DNA from: a bacterium | Lineage (GTDB): Bacteria; Ratteibacteria; UBA8468; B48-G9; JAFGKM01 | Assembly (NCBI GenBank): GCA_026416755.1 | Contig: JAOAEP010000007.1 | Coordinates: 1 to 15,000, forward strand | Reading direction: 5' to 3' | Length of the DNA stretch: 15,000 nucleotides | Shown here: piece after piece, positions 7,661 through 15,000 of the stretch | How positions within the stretch are numbered: position 1 is the stretch's first letter | Layout of the letters: each line of letters opens with the position of its first letter | Position numbers and translations under genes: made by a program | The notes under the pieces: model-generated | Told to the model about the DNA's origin: nothing | The model's input: only the letters and a program-made list of their open reading frames with translations | Databases searched by the model: none

Positions 7661-8222
7661 AGAAAAGGAAATAGAAAAATTAGAAAACATTGTAAAAGAA
7701 TGTAAAAAATGTAAACTATATAGGATTAGAAAAAATGTAGTTTTTGGTGAAGGTAATATAAACTCAAAAATTTTTTTTATAGGAGAAAGCCCTGGAAAGA
7801 ATGAAGATGAGAAAGGGGTGCCTTTCTGTGGTAAAGCAGGGAAAATTCTTGATAAACTCTTTGATTCCATAAATTTGAAAAGAAAAGATGTATATATAAC
7901 AAGTGTTTTAAAATGTAGACCACCAAAAAATAGACAGCCAAAAAAGGATGAAATTGAAAAATGTTCTTATTACCTTGAAAAACAAATAGAAATAATAAAT
8001 CCAGAAATTATAGTTTGTCTTGGGAAAGTTGCTTTAAACTATATATTAAAAAAATTTTCTATTGATGTAAAAACTACTTTAATAAAAAATCTACATGGAA
8101 AACTTATAGAGTTTGGAGAAACAAAAATTTTACCTGTTTTTCATCCTGCTTTTGCAATATATAATCCCAAAAAGTATAATATGATAAAAAGTGATTTTAA
8201 AAAACTAAAAACAATGATATGA
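7653..8222 (+). CDS. Family 4 (Fe-S) uracil-DNA glycosylase
   Basis: This 189-residue protein removes uracil from DNA, the first step of base-excision repair of deaminated cytosine. Cys17, Cys20, Cys88 and Cys104 are placed like the four [4Fe-4S] ligands of family 4 UDG. The catalytic motif region GESPGKNEDEKG with PFCGKAG spans about 44-63, and the second motif HPAF lies at 164-167. Length and layout match the thermostable enzymes of Thermotoga and many archaea. It sits between V-ATPase subunits E and C, overlapping E by 8 nt and C by 4 nt (ATGA), so it must be co-translated with the ATPase. It lacks its own SD, consistent with re-initiation after subunit E. Family 4 enzymes are common in thermophiles and anaerobes but not confined to them. 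Confidence 0.92.
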   Translation: MNKEKEIEKLENIVKECKKCKLYRIRKNVVFGEGNINSKIFFIGESPGKNEDEKGVPFCGKAGKILDKLFDSINLKRKDVYITSVLKCRPPKNRQPKKDEIEKCSYYLEKQIEIINPEIIVCLGKVALNYILKKFSIDVKTTLIKNLHGKLIEFGETKILPVFHPAFAIYNPKKYNMIKSDFKKLKTMI

Positions 8223-9142
8223 TGGACATTTATTTTTTAAGTGGAAAAATAAATTCACTGGAAAAAAAATTTGTTGATTATGAAAAAATAAAAAAAATAT
8301 TGGCAAGCAAAACATTTGAAGAATATGTTAATATAATGGAAGATACTTTTTTTAAAATCCCTATTCATATTACAAGTCCAGAAGAGATATTAAACTTTTT
8401 TGAACACGAAAGAATTAAACTTTATGAAGAAATTAAGAAAATACAAGATGAACAAATAAACATATTTTTCTTTTTAAAGTATGACTATCATAATCTCTCA
8501 ATACTTTTATTAAAAAAAGAAACCTTTTCATTATATGGAATTATAAATTTTTACGATTTGAAATATGCTTTTGAAAAAAATGAGATAAGAAAAATTCCAT
8601 ATTTTTTAAAAGAGGGGTTTGAAATATGTAAAAGTAAAAGATCTCTTGAAGAAATTCTTCTTGGTCTAAAAAATAACTACTATAAAAAAATTTATGAAAT
8701 TGCTCAAAATATATCTGATTATATAAAAAACTATATTAAAATTGAAATTGACTTTGAAAATATAAAGACCTATCTAAATAAAAGACTGAATGAAGAAAGA
8801 TTATCTATCAATGATTTTGCTTCTTTTGGATTTATAAAAAAAGAATATTTTTTAAATGATGAGGAATTGTGGAAAGCAATAAAAACAAACTATAAAGGAA
8901 TAAACACTACATTAGGTGAAATAAATATTGAAGATGAAAGGTATAAAATTTTAATTGAATATTTAAAGGAAGGAAGAGTAAAACCTGATGGCATTGATAA
9001 GATTTTATCTTTTTACCTTGCAAGAGAAATAGAAATTTTGAATCTTCAAAGAATTACTATTGCTAAATTTTATAAAAAAGATGAAAGTTTTTTGAAAAAC
9101 ATAATTCTGCCACCTTTCCAATATAAGAAGGGAATATTTTAA
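8219..9142 (+). CDS. ntpC: V/A-type ATPase subunit C (AC39/d-type central-stalk cap)
   Basis: This 307-residue, largely helical protein fits the AC39/V0d-like subunit C, which forms the funnel linking the central rotor shaft to the K ring. Visible family traits are the KYDYHNLSILLLKKE block near residues 88-102, which matches the DYHNLK-type motif, and the ending AREIEILNLQRITIAKF with a hydrophobic tail (about 271-307). It is slightly shorter than the common 330-350 residues. The start is one of two adjacent ATGs (8219 or 8222); the first overlaps the UDG stop by 4 nt and has no SD. The subunits that normally follow (F, A, B, D) are missing, and an unrelated gene comes next. Confidence 0.85.
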   Translation: MMDIYFLSGKINSLEKKFVDYEKIKKILASKTFEEYVNIMEDTFFKIPIHITSPEEILNFFEHERIKLYEEIKKIQDEQINIFFFLKYDYHNLSILLLKKETFSLYGIINFYDLKYAFEKNEIRKIPYFLKEGFEICKSKRSLEEILLGLKNNYYKKIYEIAQNISDYIKNYIKIEIDFENIKTYLNKRLNEERLSINDFASFGFIKKEYFLNDEELWKAIKTNYKGINTTLGEINIEDERYKILIEYLKEGRVKPDGIDKILSFYLAREIEILNLQRITIAKFYKKDESFLKNIILPPFQYKKGIF

Positions 9143-9189
9143 CCTTTATTGTGAAAAATTTGCACTAAGTGTTCATAAAAGGAGGAAAA

Positions 9190-10185
9190 ATGACATCAAG
9201 AGAAATTGTAAAAAGAGCGGTTCTTTTTGAAGGACCTGAAAGAATACCTTATGATCTGCCACCTGAATATGGAAGTGATTTTTTAATTGTTGGACCAGAC
9301 CCTGACCCTGACTGGAAACCAAGTATACAAACAGAAACAAAATGGGAAGATGAATTTGGATGTATTTGGGAAAAACTACCAGGAGATGTTACAATGGGAC
9401 AATGTAAATTTCATCCTTTAAGTGATTATTCTGATTGGTCTAAAGTTAAATTTCCAGATTATGAGAAAAAAGAAAGATATCTTACTGCAAAGAAAAGAAT
9501 TGAAGAGAATAAAGAAGAAAAATTTGTTCTTGCGAGTATACCTTTCAGTTTAATTCACCGACTTGAATATTTAAGAGGTCATAATGAAGCATGGACAGAT
9601 CCTTATTTATATCCTGAACAACTTGATAAACTTCTTGATAAACTATGTGAGATTGCAATAATCTGTATAGAAAGATTTTCTGAAATTGGAGTTGATGGTA
9701 TTATTTCTGCAGATGATTGGGGATTTCAAGATAGATTAATGGTACATCCAGATATTTGGTATAAAGTTTGGAAAGAAAAGTATAAAAAAGTTTATAAATT
9801 TGCAAGAAATAAAGGTATTTTGACTTTTTTGCATAGTTGTGGGTATATAACTGATATTTTAGAAGGACTTATTGATGCAAATTTGAATGTTATACAGATG
9901 GATCAACAAGAAAATATGGGCGTGGAATATTTAAGTGAAAAATTTGGTGGTCGTATTTGTTTCTGGTGTCCTGTTGATATTCAAAATACTATGATTAAAG
10001 GAACTATTGAAGATGTAAAAAATTATGCAAGAAAACTGATTGATTATTTTGGGAAGTTTAATGGTGGTTTTATTGCAAAATGGTATCCATCCCCTTTGGC
10101 CGTTAAACATTCAGAAGAAAAAATAAAAGCAATGGCTGAGACATTTATTGAATATGGTAAAATTTTTTATAAAAAGAGAAATTGA
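9190..10185 (+). CDS. UroD/cobalamin-methyltransferase-like protein
   Basis: This 331-residue protein has the uroporphyrinogen decarboxylase-like (beta/alpha)8 fold: MTSREIVKRAVLFEGPERIP at the start is typical, as are DGIISADDWGFQ near 169-180 and FLHSCGYITDIL near 213-224. True UroD lacks the His215-x-Cys217 pair seen here. Together with Cys257 or Cys260 (RICFWCPVD) it resembles the zinc site (HxC...C) of MtaA/MtbA-type corrinoid methyltransferases. It is therefore probably a methyltransferase-like or unassigned UroD homologue, not a haem-pathway enzyme. No corrinoid protein is encoded nearby, which limits the inference. GGAGG at 9181-9185 fixes the start; an upstream in-frame ATG at 9169 is rejected. 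It lies 47 nt after subunit C and may be a separate transcription unit. Confidence 0.8.
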   Translation: MTSREIVKRAVLFEGPERIPYDLPPEYGSDFLIVGPDPDPDWKPSIQTETKWEDEFGCIWEKLPGDVTMGQCKFHPLSDYSDWSKVKFPDYEKKERYLTAKKRIEENKEEKFVLASIPFSLIHRLEYLRGHNEAWTDPYLYPEQLDKLLDKLCEIAIICIERFSEIGVDGIISADDWGFQDRLMVHPDIWYKVWKEKYKKVYKFARNKGILTFLHSCGYITDILEGLIDANLNVIQMDQQENMGVEYLSEKFGGRICFWCPVDIQNTMIKGTIEDVKNYARKLIDYFGKFNGGFIAKWYPSPLAVKHSEEKIKAMAETFIEYGKIFYKKRN

Positions 10186-10187
10186 GG

Positions 10188-10212
10188 TATAATTTTTAAT
10201 TAAATGATGGAG
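10188..10212 (+). promoter_or_regulatory. Possible -10 element and SD for the HPr-like protein gene
   Basis: A consensus TATAAT lies at 10188-10193, just after the UroD-like stop, without a good -35 box. GGAG at 10209-10212 is 9 nt before the ATG at 10222. Two earlier ATGs (10204 and 10207) have no SD at a usable distance, since the only candidate (GAGG, 10184-10187) is 16 nt away. This is why 10222 is preferred as the start. Confidence 0.4.
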
Positions 10213-10221
10213 AAAACTAAA

Positions 10222-11544
10222 ATGAAAAAACAAAAATCTGTTTCTTTAATTAAAGTTATGGATGAAAGAGAAATTAAGGAAGAATTTTTACCCCAATTAA
10301 AAAATGCACTAAAAAATCTGTTTGGAATAATTACCCAGTTAAAGAAGAAAAATACTCCTCCTCCAAGAGAGTTAAGTTTTGCATTAATGAAAGAAGCAGA
10401 TGAAATAGAAACATTTCTTGACGAATTTGGTGCAAATCAAAATAAAAAATTTTTCCCTATTAGAGAAATGATTGCAGGAATAAGGTGGTTTAATTTTTTC
10501 CTTTTTCAGGGTCTACATCTATATACAAGGGTTAAACATTATAAGTTAATGATAACAAAAAAAGAATATCTAACCTTTAGAAAAGACCTTTATAAGAATT
10601 TACTATATGGATATAGGGTGATAAAAAAAATAGGTGATAAACTTCTTAAAGAATGTGAAAGTATTGGAATAAAAACTAAAAAAGGAGAAATTTATTCTGA
10701 AAAACTTTTTCCTTCTTTGCAGAGAAAAATTTTACCACCAGACCTTGATGAAGGATTATTAAAGGAAAAAGAAGAAAGAATTATTGAAATACTTATAAAG
10801 TATTTAAATGTTTGTGAAGAGTTTAATCTTTTTATATGTTATAGACATGCAGATTTTTTAAAAGAAGAGGCAATTGAAAAATATAGGTCTTTATTTGGAC
10901 AACTTGAGTCACTTTATGATACATATATAAAAAATACTACTTATGAGATGGAAATAAATGAGTTTAAAAAAGTAAGAGGACATATTGCAGTCTCACTACA
11001 TTTACTTGAAATGGCAAAAGCACTTGCTCATTTTTATGAAAGACATATAGAAAAGATAACTTATTCTGATGGTTACTTTAAGATTATTGAATGTATAGGG
11101 GATGAGAATAAGATTAAAGAAACAATTGAAAAATTCTTAATTCCTTATGTTTTAAGATTTTCTCAAAAAGGTAAAGAAATATGTGAAATCATCTTTAATA
11201 AAATCAATAGAAACCCAGAAGAGTTTCTTATTGAAACAAGAGTTTTACTGATACCATCTCATAGACTTGAAGATTTTCATATAAGACCAATTATGCCTGT
11301 AACCCAGATAGCAAATAAATATTCTCTTGATTCTTATCTTTATTTTAATAGGAGAAAGTATAAACTTAGAGATTCTATAGAAATGGCAATGGCAATACCT
11401 GATATAAGAGAAGCATTAATGAAAGAAAATGTTCAAATATTAATTCAAGGTCCATTATCTGCAATAAAAGAAATTGTTGAATTTTTTAAAGAAAAATGCG
11501 GAGCAATTGAAAAAAATCTAAAATGTGAAATTTCTGTCTCTTGA
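10222..11544 (+). CDS. Uncharacterised mostly helical protein with C-terminal HPr-like domain
   Basis: I do not recognise this 440-residue protein as a whole. About 340 residues form a charged, mainly helical region with no transmembrane segment. The last 95 or so resemble the PTS phosphocarrier HPr: FHIRP at 352-356 matches the GLHARP active-site strand, with His353 in the place of the phosphorylated His15. PVTQIANKYSLDSYLYFNRR follows as the first helix and strand. Asp384-Ser385-Ile386 sits where HPr has its regulatory Ser46, and a final helix near 413-426 closes the domain. An Ile replaces the usual Ala after the His. No enzyme I, HPr kinase or PTS transporter gene is nearby, so a phosphotransfer or regulatory role is inference only. 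Starts at 10204 or 10207 are possible. The stop codon overlaps the -35 box of the rRNA promoter. Confidence 0.6.
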   Translation: MKKQKSVSLIKVMDEREIKEEFLPQLKNALKNLFGIITQLKKKNTPPPRELSFALMKEADEIETFLDEFGANQNKKFFPIREMIAGIRWFNFFLFQGLHLYTRVKHYKLMITKKEYLTFRKDLYKNLLYGYRVIKKIGDKLLKECESIGIKTKKGEIYSEKLFPSLQRKILPPDLDEGLLKEKEERIIEILIKYLNVCEEFNLFICYRHADFLKEEAIEKYRSLFGQLESLYDTYIKNTTYEMEINEFKKVRGHIAVSLHLLEMAKALAHFYERHIEKITYSDGYFKIIECIGDENKIKETIEKFLIPYVLRFSQKGKEICEIIFNKINRNPEEFLIETRVLLIPSHRLEDFHIRPIMPVTQIANKYSLDSYLYFNRRKYKLRDSIEMAMAIPDIREALMKENVQILIQGPLSAIKEIVEFFKEKCGAIEKNLKCEISVS

Positions 11545-11569
11545 CAGATAAAAATATGAAGGGTATAAT
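11541..11569 (+). promoter_or_regulatory. rRNA promoter P1 (sigma-70 consensus)
   Basis: TTGACA at 11541-11546 and TATAAT at 11564-11569 are separated by exactly 17 nt, a perfect sigma-70-type promoter. The -35 box contains the stop codon of the preceding gene (TGA, 11542-11544), so no terminator separates them. It lies about 95 nt before the mature 23S start and is the best-supported promoter in the window. Confidence 0.88.
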
Positions 11570-11598
11570 ATAAAACGAAACGAGTAAAAGTAAAAATC

Positions 11599-11627
11599 TT
11601 GACAAAAATAAAAAAGAAGATAATATA
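11599..11627 (+). promoter_or_regulatory. rRNA promoter P2 (tandem)
   Basis: A second TTGACA lies at 11599-11604, 58 nt downstream of the first. The candidate -10 elements are TAATAT at 11621-11626 (16-nt spacer) and TATAAA at 11624-11629 (19-nt spacer). Tandem promoters are usual for rRNA genes and support independent transcription of this 23S gene. Confidence 0.6.
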
Positions 11628-11639
11628 AATAATTAAATT

Positions 11640-11652
11640 TGTTCTTTGAAAA
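11640..11652 (+). promoter_or_regulatory. boxA-like antitermination element
   Basis: TGTTCTTTGAAAA closely resembles the boxA of bacterial rRNA leaders (TGCTCTTTAACAA in E. coli). boxA binds NusB/NusE and protects rRNA transcription from Rho. It sits between P2 and the 23S start, as expected for an rRNA leader. Confidence 0.7.
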
Positions 11653-12199
11653 TTTGAATTTATGGCCAAGCTACTAAGGGTTTGTGGTGGATGCCTCGGC
11701 GAATCCTGGCGATGAAGGGCGTGGCAAGCTGCGATAAGCCCCGGGGAGGTGCAAGCAACCTGTGATCCGGGGATTCCCGAATGGGGTAACCCATCCACCA
11801 GTAATGGTGGATATCCGTCACTTTTAGTGGCGGAGGCGAACCAGGGGAAGTGAACCATCTCAGTACCCTGAGGAAAAGAAAGAATAATTCGATTCCCTGA
11901 GTAGCGGCGAGCGAAAGGGGAAGAGCCCAAACCGGATAAAGGTATAGCGTAGGCGCGTTCTTTATCCGGGGTTGTAGGGTCTGGCATGGGAAGGCCTACC
12001 TTTCCTAAAGGCAAAATAAATTCTTCAAAATAGCCGAATGACCTGGAAAGGTCAACCATAGAAGGTGAAAGTCCTGTAGGCGAAATTTTGAAGATGCCTG
12101 AAGCCAGATTCCTGAGTACAGCGGAGAAACCGAGGAACTCCGCTGGAATCTGGGAGGACCACCTCCCAAGGCTAAATACACGGATTCGACCGATAGTGC

Positions 12200-12231
<32 letters not shown>

Positions 12232-12801
12232 CCGGAAGGGGAGTGAAATAGAACCTGAAACCACAAACCTACAAGCAGTCGGAGTCCACTTTTTAGTGGA
12301 TGACGGCGTGCCTATTGAAGAATGAGCCAGCGAGTTACTGGCTGTGGCGAGGTTAACCCACTTTAGTGGGGAAGCCGTAGCGAAAGCGAGTGGTGCTAAC
12401 TGCGCCCATAAGTCGCAGTCAGTAGACCCGAAGCCGGGCGATCTAACCATGGCCAGGGTGAACCTGCCTTAACAGGTGGGGGAGGCCCGAACCGGTGATC
12501 GTTGCAAAGATCTCGGATGAGCTGTGGTTAGGAGTGAAAGGCTAATCAAGTTCGGTGATTGCTGGTTCTCCCCGAAATGCCTTTAGGGGCAGCCTCACCT
12601 TATAAGGTGATGGGGGTAGAGCACTGATAGGGCAAGTTCACCGATAGGTGAGCAAGTCCTTTCAAACTCCGAATACCATCACCTGTTCGGTGGGAGTGAG
12701 ACAGTGGGGGATAAGCTCCATTGTCAAAAGGGTTACAGCCCAGACCATCGGCTAAGGTCCCTAAATCCAGCCTAAGTGGTAAAGGAGGTGGAGTTACATA
12801 G

Positions 12802-12850
<49 letters not shown>

Positions 12851-13690
12851 CAGCTGACTGGTCGATACAACTCTGCGCCAACAATTTAACGGGGCTTAAG
12901 GTTGGTACCGAAGCCATGGCTTCCACTACAAACTGTAGGGGAGGGGTAGGGGAGCATTCCCTGGCAGTGAAGGTGTTCCGTAAGGAATGCTGGAGCCAAG
13001 GGAAGAGAGAATGCTGGCATAAGTAGCGAAAAAGTGGGTGGGAATCCCACTGGCCGAAAGCCTAAGGTTTCCTGGGGAAGGTTCGTCCTCCCAGGGTTAG
13101 GCGGGAGCTAAGCCGAGGCCGAAAGGCGTAGGTGATGCACAGCCGGTTAATATTCCGGCCCCACCTGATAAACGTTATTACTGAAGGGGTGACGGAACAG
13201 GATAGGTCAGCCGGTGATTGGTAGTACCGGTTCAACCTTGGAGGTCTACCTGTGGCAAACCCATGGGTAAAAAAGACCAAAGAGGGAGTACGAGCCCAAC
13301 CGCAAGGGCGGGCGAAGTGGTCGAGTCCTGTTCCCAAGAAAAACCTCGTAGGGAGTTTATCAGGTGCCCGTACCGCAATCCGACACAGGTAGGCTGGGGG
13401 AGTACCCTAAGGCCCGCGAGAGAACTCTCGCTAAGGAACTCGGCAAGTTAACCCCGTAACTTCGGGAGAAGGGGTGCCTGAGTAAGGTAAGGTTTATCCA
13501 TTAAACCAAGCCTGAAAAGGCCGCAGAGAAATGGCTCCCGCGACTGTTTACCAAAAACACAGGGCTCTGCTAACTCGTCAAGAGGATGTATAGAGCCTGA
13601 CAAGTGCCCGGCGCCGGAAGGTTAAGGGGAGATGTTATCCGCAAGGAGAAGCATCAAACCTAAGCCCCGGCAAGCGGCGGCCGTAACTAT

Positions 13691-14444
13691 AATTAAGACC
13701 GTTGTAGTTACGTAAAAAAACTTGGCTATATGCGGGAAACTCCGGAGTGCCAGAAGATACTTACACTTTGATGTAAGTAACAAATCTTCTGGAGTTGGAT
13801 GAAAAACCAGCCGGACAACCCGCAGGAAACCCTTTTCTTTCTGGAAAGGAGTTTTATATGATAGATTTTAAAAAAATACCAAGGGAAAAAGGATTTTATC
13901 TTGCTGGATTTGCAGATGGAGAAGGGAGTTTTATGGTGATTGTTAGAAAAAGAGAGGATTATAAGATACCGTGGAAAATTTCAGTATGTTTTAATGTCTC
14001 TCAAAAAGACAGAGTAATTCTTGCTCAATTTAAAAGATATTTACAATGTGGAACTTTAAGGATGCGGAAAGACGGTGTTTTTTATTATGAGGTGAATAAT
14101 TTCCGTTCAATTATAGAAAATATAATACCATTTTTTGAAAAATTTAAATTTCTTTCTGCAAAAAAGAAAAATGATTTTAGAATATTTAAACAAATTGTAG
14201 AAATCATTAAAAATAATGAACACCTCACTGTGGAAGGGGTACAAAAAATATTGTCTCTCCGTAAAAAACTTAGTAAAGATTGTAAAAAAGAAAAATATTC
14301 TGAAGAAGAGGTTTTGAACAATATCCAGAAAGAAAAGGGGTTCCTCAGAGACCATACGCCAAGTATTTTGGGGTCTAAAGAAATTGCCGCCTGACCCCAA
14401 AATAAAGATATGGTCCAGACCTTATGGTAACATAAGGGTTTATG
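13691..14444 (+). ncRNA. Group I self-splicing intron in 23S rRNA at L1917
   Basis: The 754-nt intron can be folded by eye. P1: exon CGTAACTAT (13682-13690) pairs with the guide GTAGTTACG (13704-13712), with the required U-G wobble at the 5' splice site. P10: GACCGTT (13697-13703) pairs with the first seven bases of exon 2. P3: 13720-13726 with 14358-14364. P4: TGCGGG (13731-13736) with CCCGCA (13819-13824). P5: TCCGG (13741-13745) with CCGGA (13811-13815), enclosing a 9-bp and then a 7-bp hairpin. P6: 13825-13845 with 14324-14344, 20 of 21 bases paired. P7: GACCATA (14350-14356) with TATGGTC (14409-14415). P8: 14365-14375 with 14393-14403, 11 bp. P9: 14420-14437 with a GTAA tetraloop. The last intron base is the required G (14444). 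Group I introns at this position are known in Coxiella (Cbu.L1917). Confidence 0.95.
13858..14394 (+). CDS. LAGLIDADG homing endonuclease encoded in the intron
   Basis: This 178-residue protein has one LAGLIDADG motif (YLAGFADGEGSF, residues 14-25). Glu22 falls at the metal-binding acidic position, Asp20 in I-CreI. The following pattern (FNVSQKDR near 45-52, then a basic beta region and IIPFFEKFKFLSAKKKNDFRI) follows the I-CreI fold, so it should act as a homodimer. It probably cuts intron-less 23S genes around helix 69-71, the same conserved region cut by I-CeuI, to spread the intron; the exact site is inferred. AAGGAG at 13846-13851, 6 nt before the ATG, fixes the start. An upstream TTG at 13795 lies in the ribozyme core and is rejected. 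The last 23 or so residues are encoded by P6, P7, P3 and P8 strands, and the TGA lies at the base of P8. The frame is intact and A+T-rich like host genes. Confidence 0.92.
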   Translation: MIDFKKIPREKGFYLAGFADGEGSFMVIVRKREDYKIPWKISVCFNVSQKDRVILAQFKRYLQCGTLRMRKDGVFYYEVNNFRSIIENIIPFFEKFKFLSAKKKNDFRIFKQIVEIIKNNEHLTVEGVQKILSLRKKLSKDCKKEKYSEEEVLNNIQKEKGFLRDHTPSILGSKEIAA

Positions 14445-14478
<34 letters not shown>

Positions 14479-14953
14479 GAGTTCCGACCCGCACGAATCT
14501 TGTAACGACGGGAGCGCTGTCTCGGCGAGAGGCTCGGCGAAATTGTGATACTCGTGAAGACGCGAGTTACCTGTGGCAAGACGAAAAGACCCCGGAACCT
14601 TTACTGTACCCTATCATTGGATTTTAAAGTAGTATGCGTAGGATAGGTGGGAGGCGATGAAGTCCTGCTTTCGGGCAGGATGGAGCCGACGGTGAAATAC
14701 CACTCTTACTACTTTGAAATCCTAACCTGAGTATGTCTAACCATACCAGGGACAGTGGTAGGCGGGCAGTTTAGCTGGGGCGGCTGCCTCCTAAAAGGTA
14801 ACGGAGGCGTCCAAAGGTTCCCTCAACCTGGTTGGCAATCAGGTGTTGAGTGCAAAGGCATAAGGGAGCCTGACTGTGAGACCGACGGGTCGAGCAGAGG
14901 CGAAAGCCGGGCTTAGTGATCCGGTGGCTCCGAGTGGAAGGGCCATCGCTCAG

Positions 14954-14988
<35 letters not shown>

Positions 14989-15000
14989 CTGCCCAAGAGT

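Noticed and set aside
7105..7870. Minus-strand Ser/Phe-rich frames opposite subunit E and UDG
   Set aside because: They are antisense to Lys/Glu-rich coding sequence, and the plus-strand genes are well supported.
13062..13451. Open frames on both strands within 23S domain III
   Set aside because: The rRNA sequence here is conserved and explains every base. The translations are low-quality Arg/Pro/Ser-rich shadows.
13795..13857. Upstream TTG extension of the homing endonuclease
   Set aside because: The added residues would be encoded by P5 and P4 core strands and have no SD. The ATG at 13858 has AAGGAG at a good distance.

Overview
The window looks like chromosomal DNA from a low-G+C, anaerobic and possibly thermophilic bacterium of an uncultivated lineage. 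I cannot place it in a phylum from the sequence alone. It is bacterial because genes carry AGGAGG-type Shine-Dalgarno (SD) sites, the rRNA has a consensus sigma-70 promoter (TTGACA-17-TATAAT) and a boxA-like antitermination site, and the 23S rRNA aligns well with E. coli. Protein genes are very A+T-rich, with lysine, glutamate, isoleucine and asparagine codons dominating. The rRNA is much richer in G+C. Anaerobic, sodium-linked energetics are suggested by a ferredoxin-fused electron-transfer flavoprotein and a V/A-type ATPase rotor subunit that keeps the Na+-binding residues.

Layout. (1) 1-488, minus strand: the N-terminal third of a radical SAM protein, running off the left edge. (2) 576-4639, plus strand: a carbohydrate-type cluster of a 6-phospho-3-hexuloisomerase-like SIS protein, a large polysaccharide-deacetylase-like protein, a PHP-domain phosphoesterase split by a frameshift in a run of nine A, and a Gfo/Idh/MocA oxidoreductase. 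(3) 4679-9142: an energy-metabolism operon, etfB - ferredoxin-etfA - V-ATPase K - V-ATPase E - family 4 uracil-DNA glycosylase - V-ATPase C, with abutting or overlapping genes throughout. (4) 9190-10185: a UroD/methyltransferase-like protein. (5) 10222-11544: an uncharacterised mostly helical protein ending in an HPr-like domain. (6) 11541-15000: tandem promoters, a boxA-like site and a 23S rRNA gene that runs off the right edge, with no 16S rRNA or tRNA immediately before it.

The strongest feature is a 754-nt group I intron (13691-14444) in the 23S rRNA after U1917 (E. coli numbering, helix 69). P1, P3-P9 and P10 can all be traced by eye, and both splice sites are fixed by an internal guide matching both exons. 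It encodes a single-motif LAGLIDADG protein resembling I-CreI. The 3' end of that ORF runs through the P6, P7, P3 and P8 strands of the ribozyme and stops inside P8.

How the genes fit together: the etf/ATPase operon links flavin-based electron transfer to Na+-coupled ATP synthesis or hydrolysis. The ATPase set is incomplete here (no I, F, A, B or D), so the remaining subunits must be elsewhere. The sugar cluster may process a phosphorylated or acylated sugar, but its substrate cannot be read from the sequence. No CRISPR array, transposase or tRNA was seen. No gene-free stretch exceeds 300 bases.
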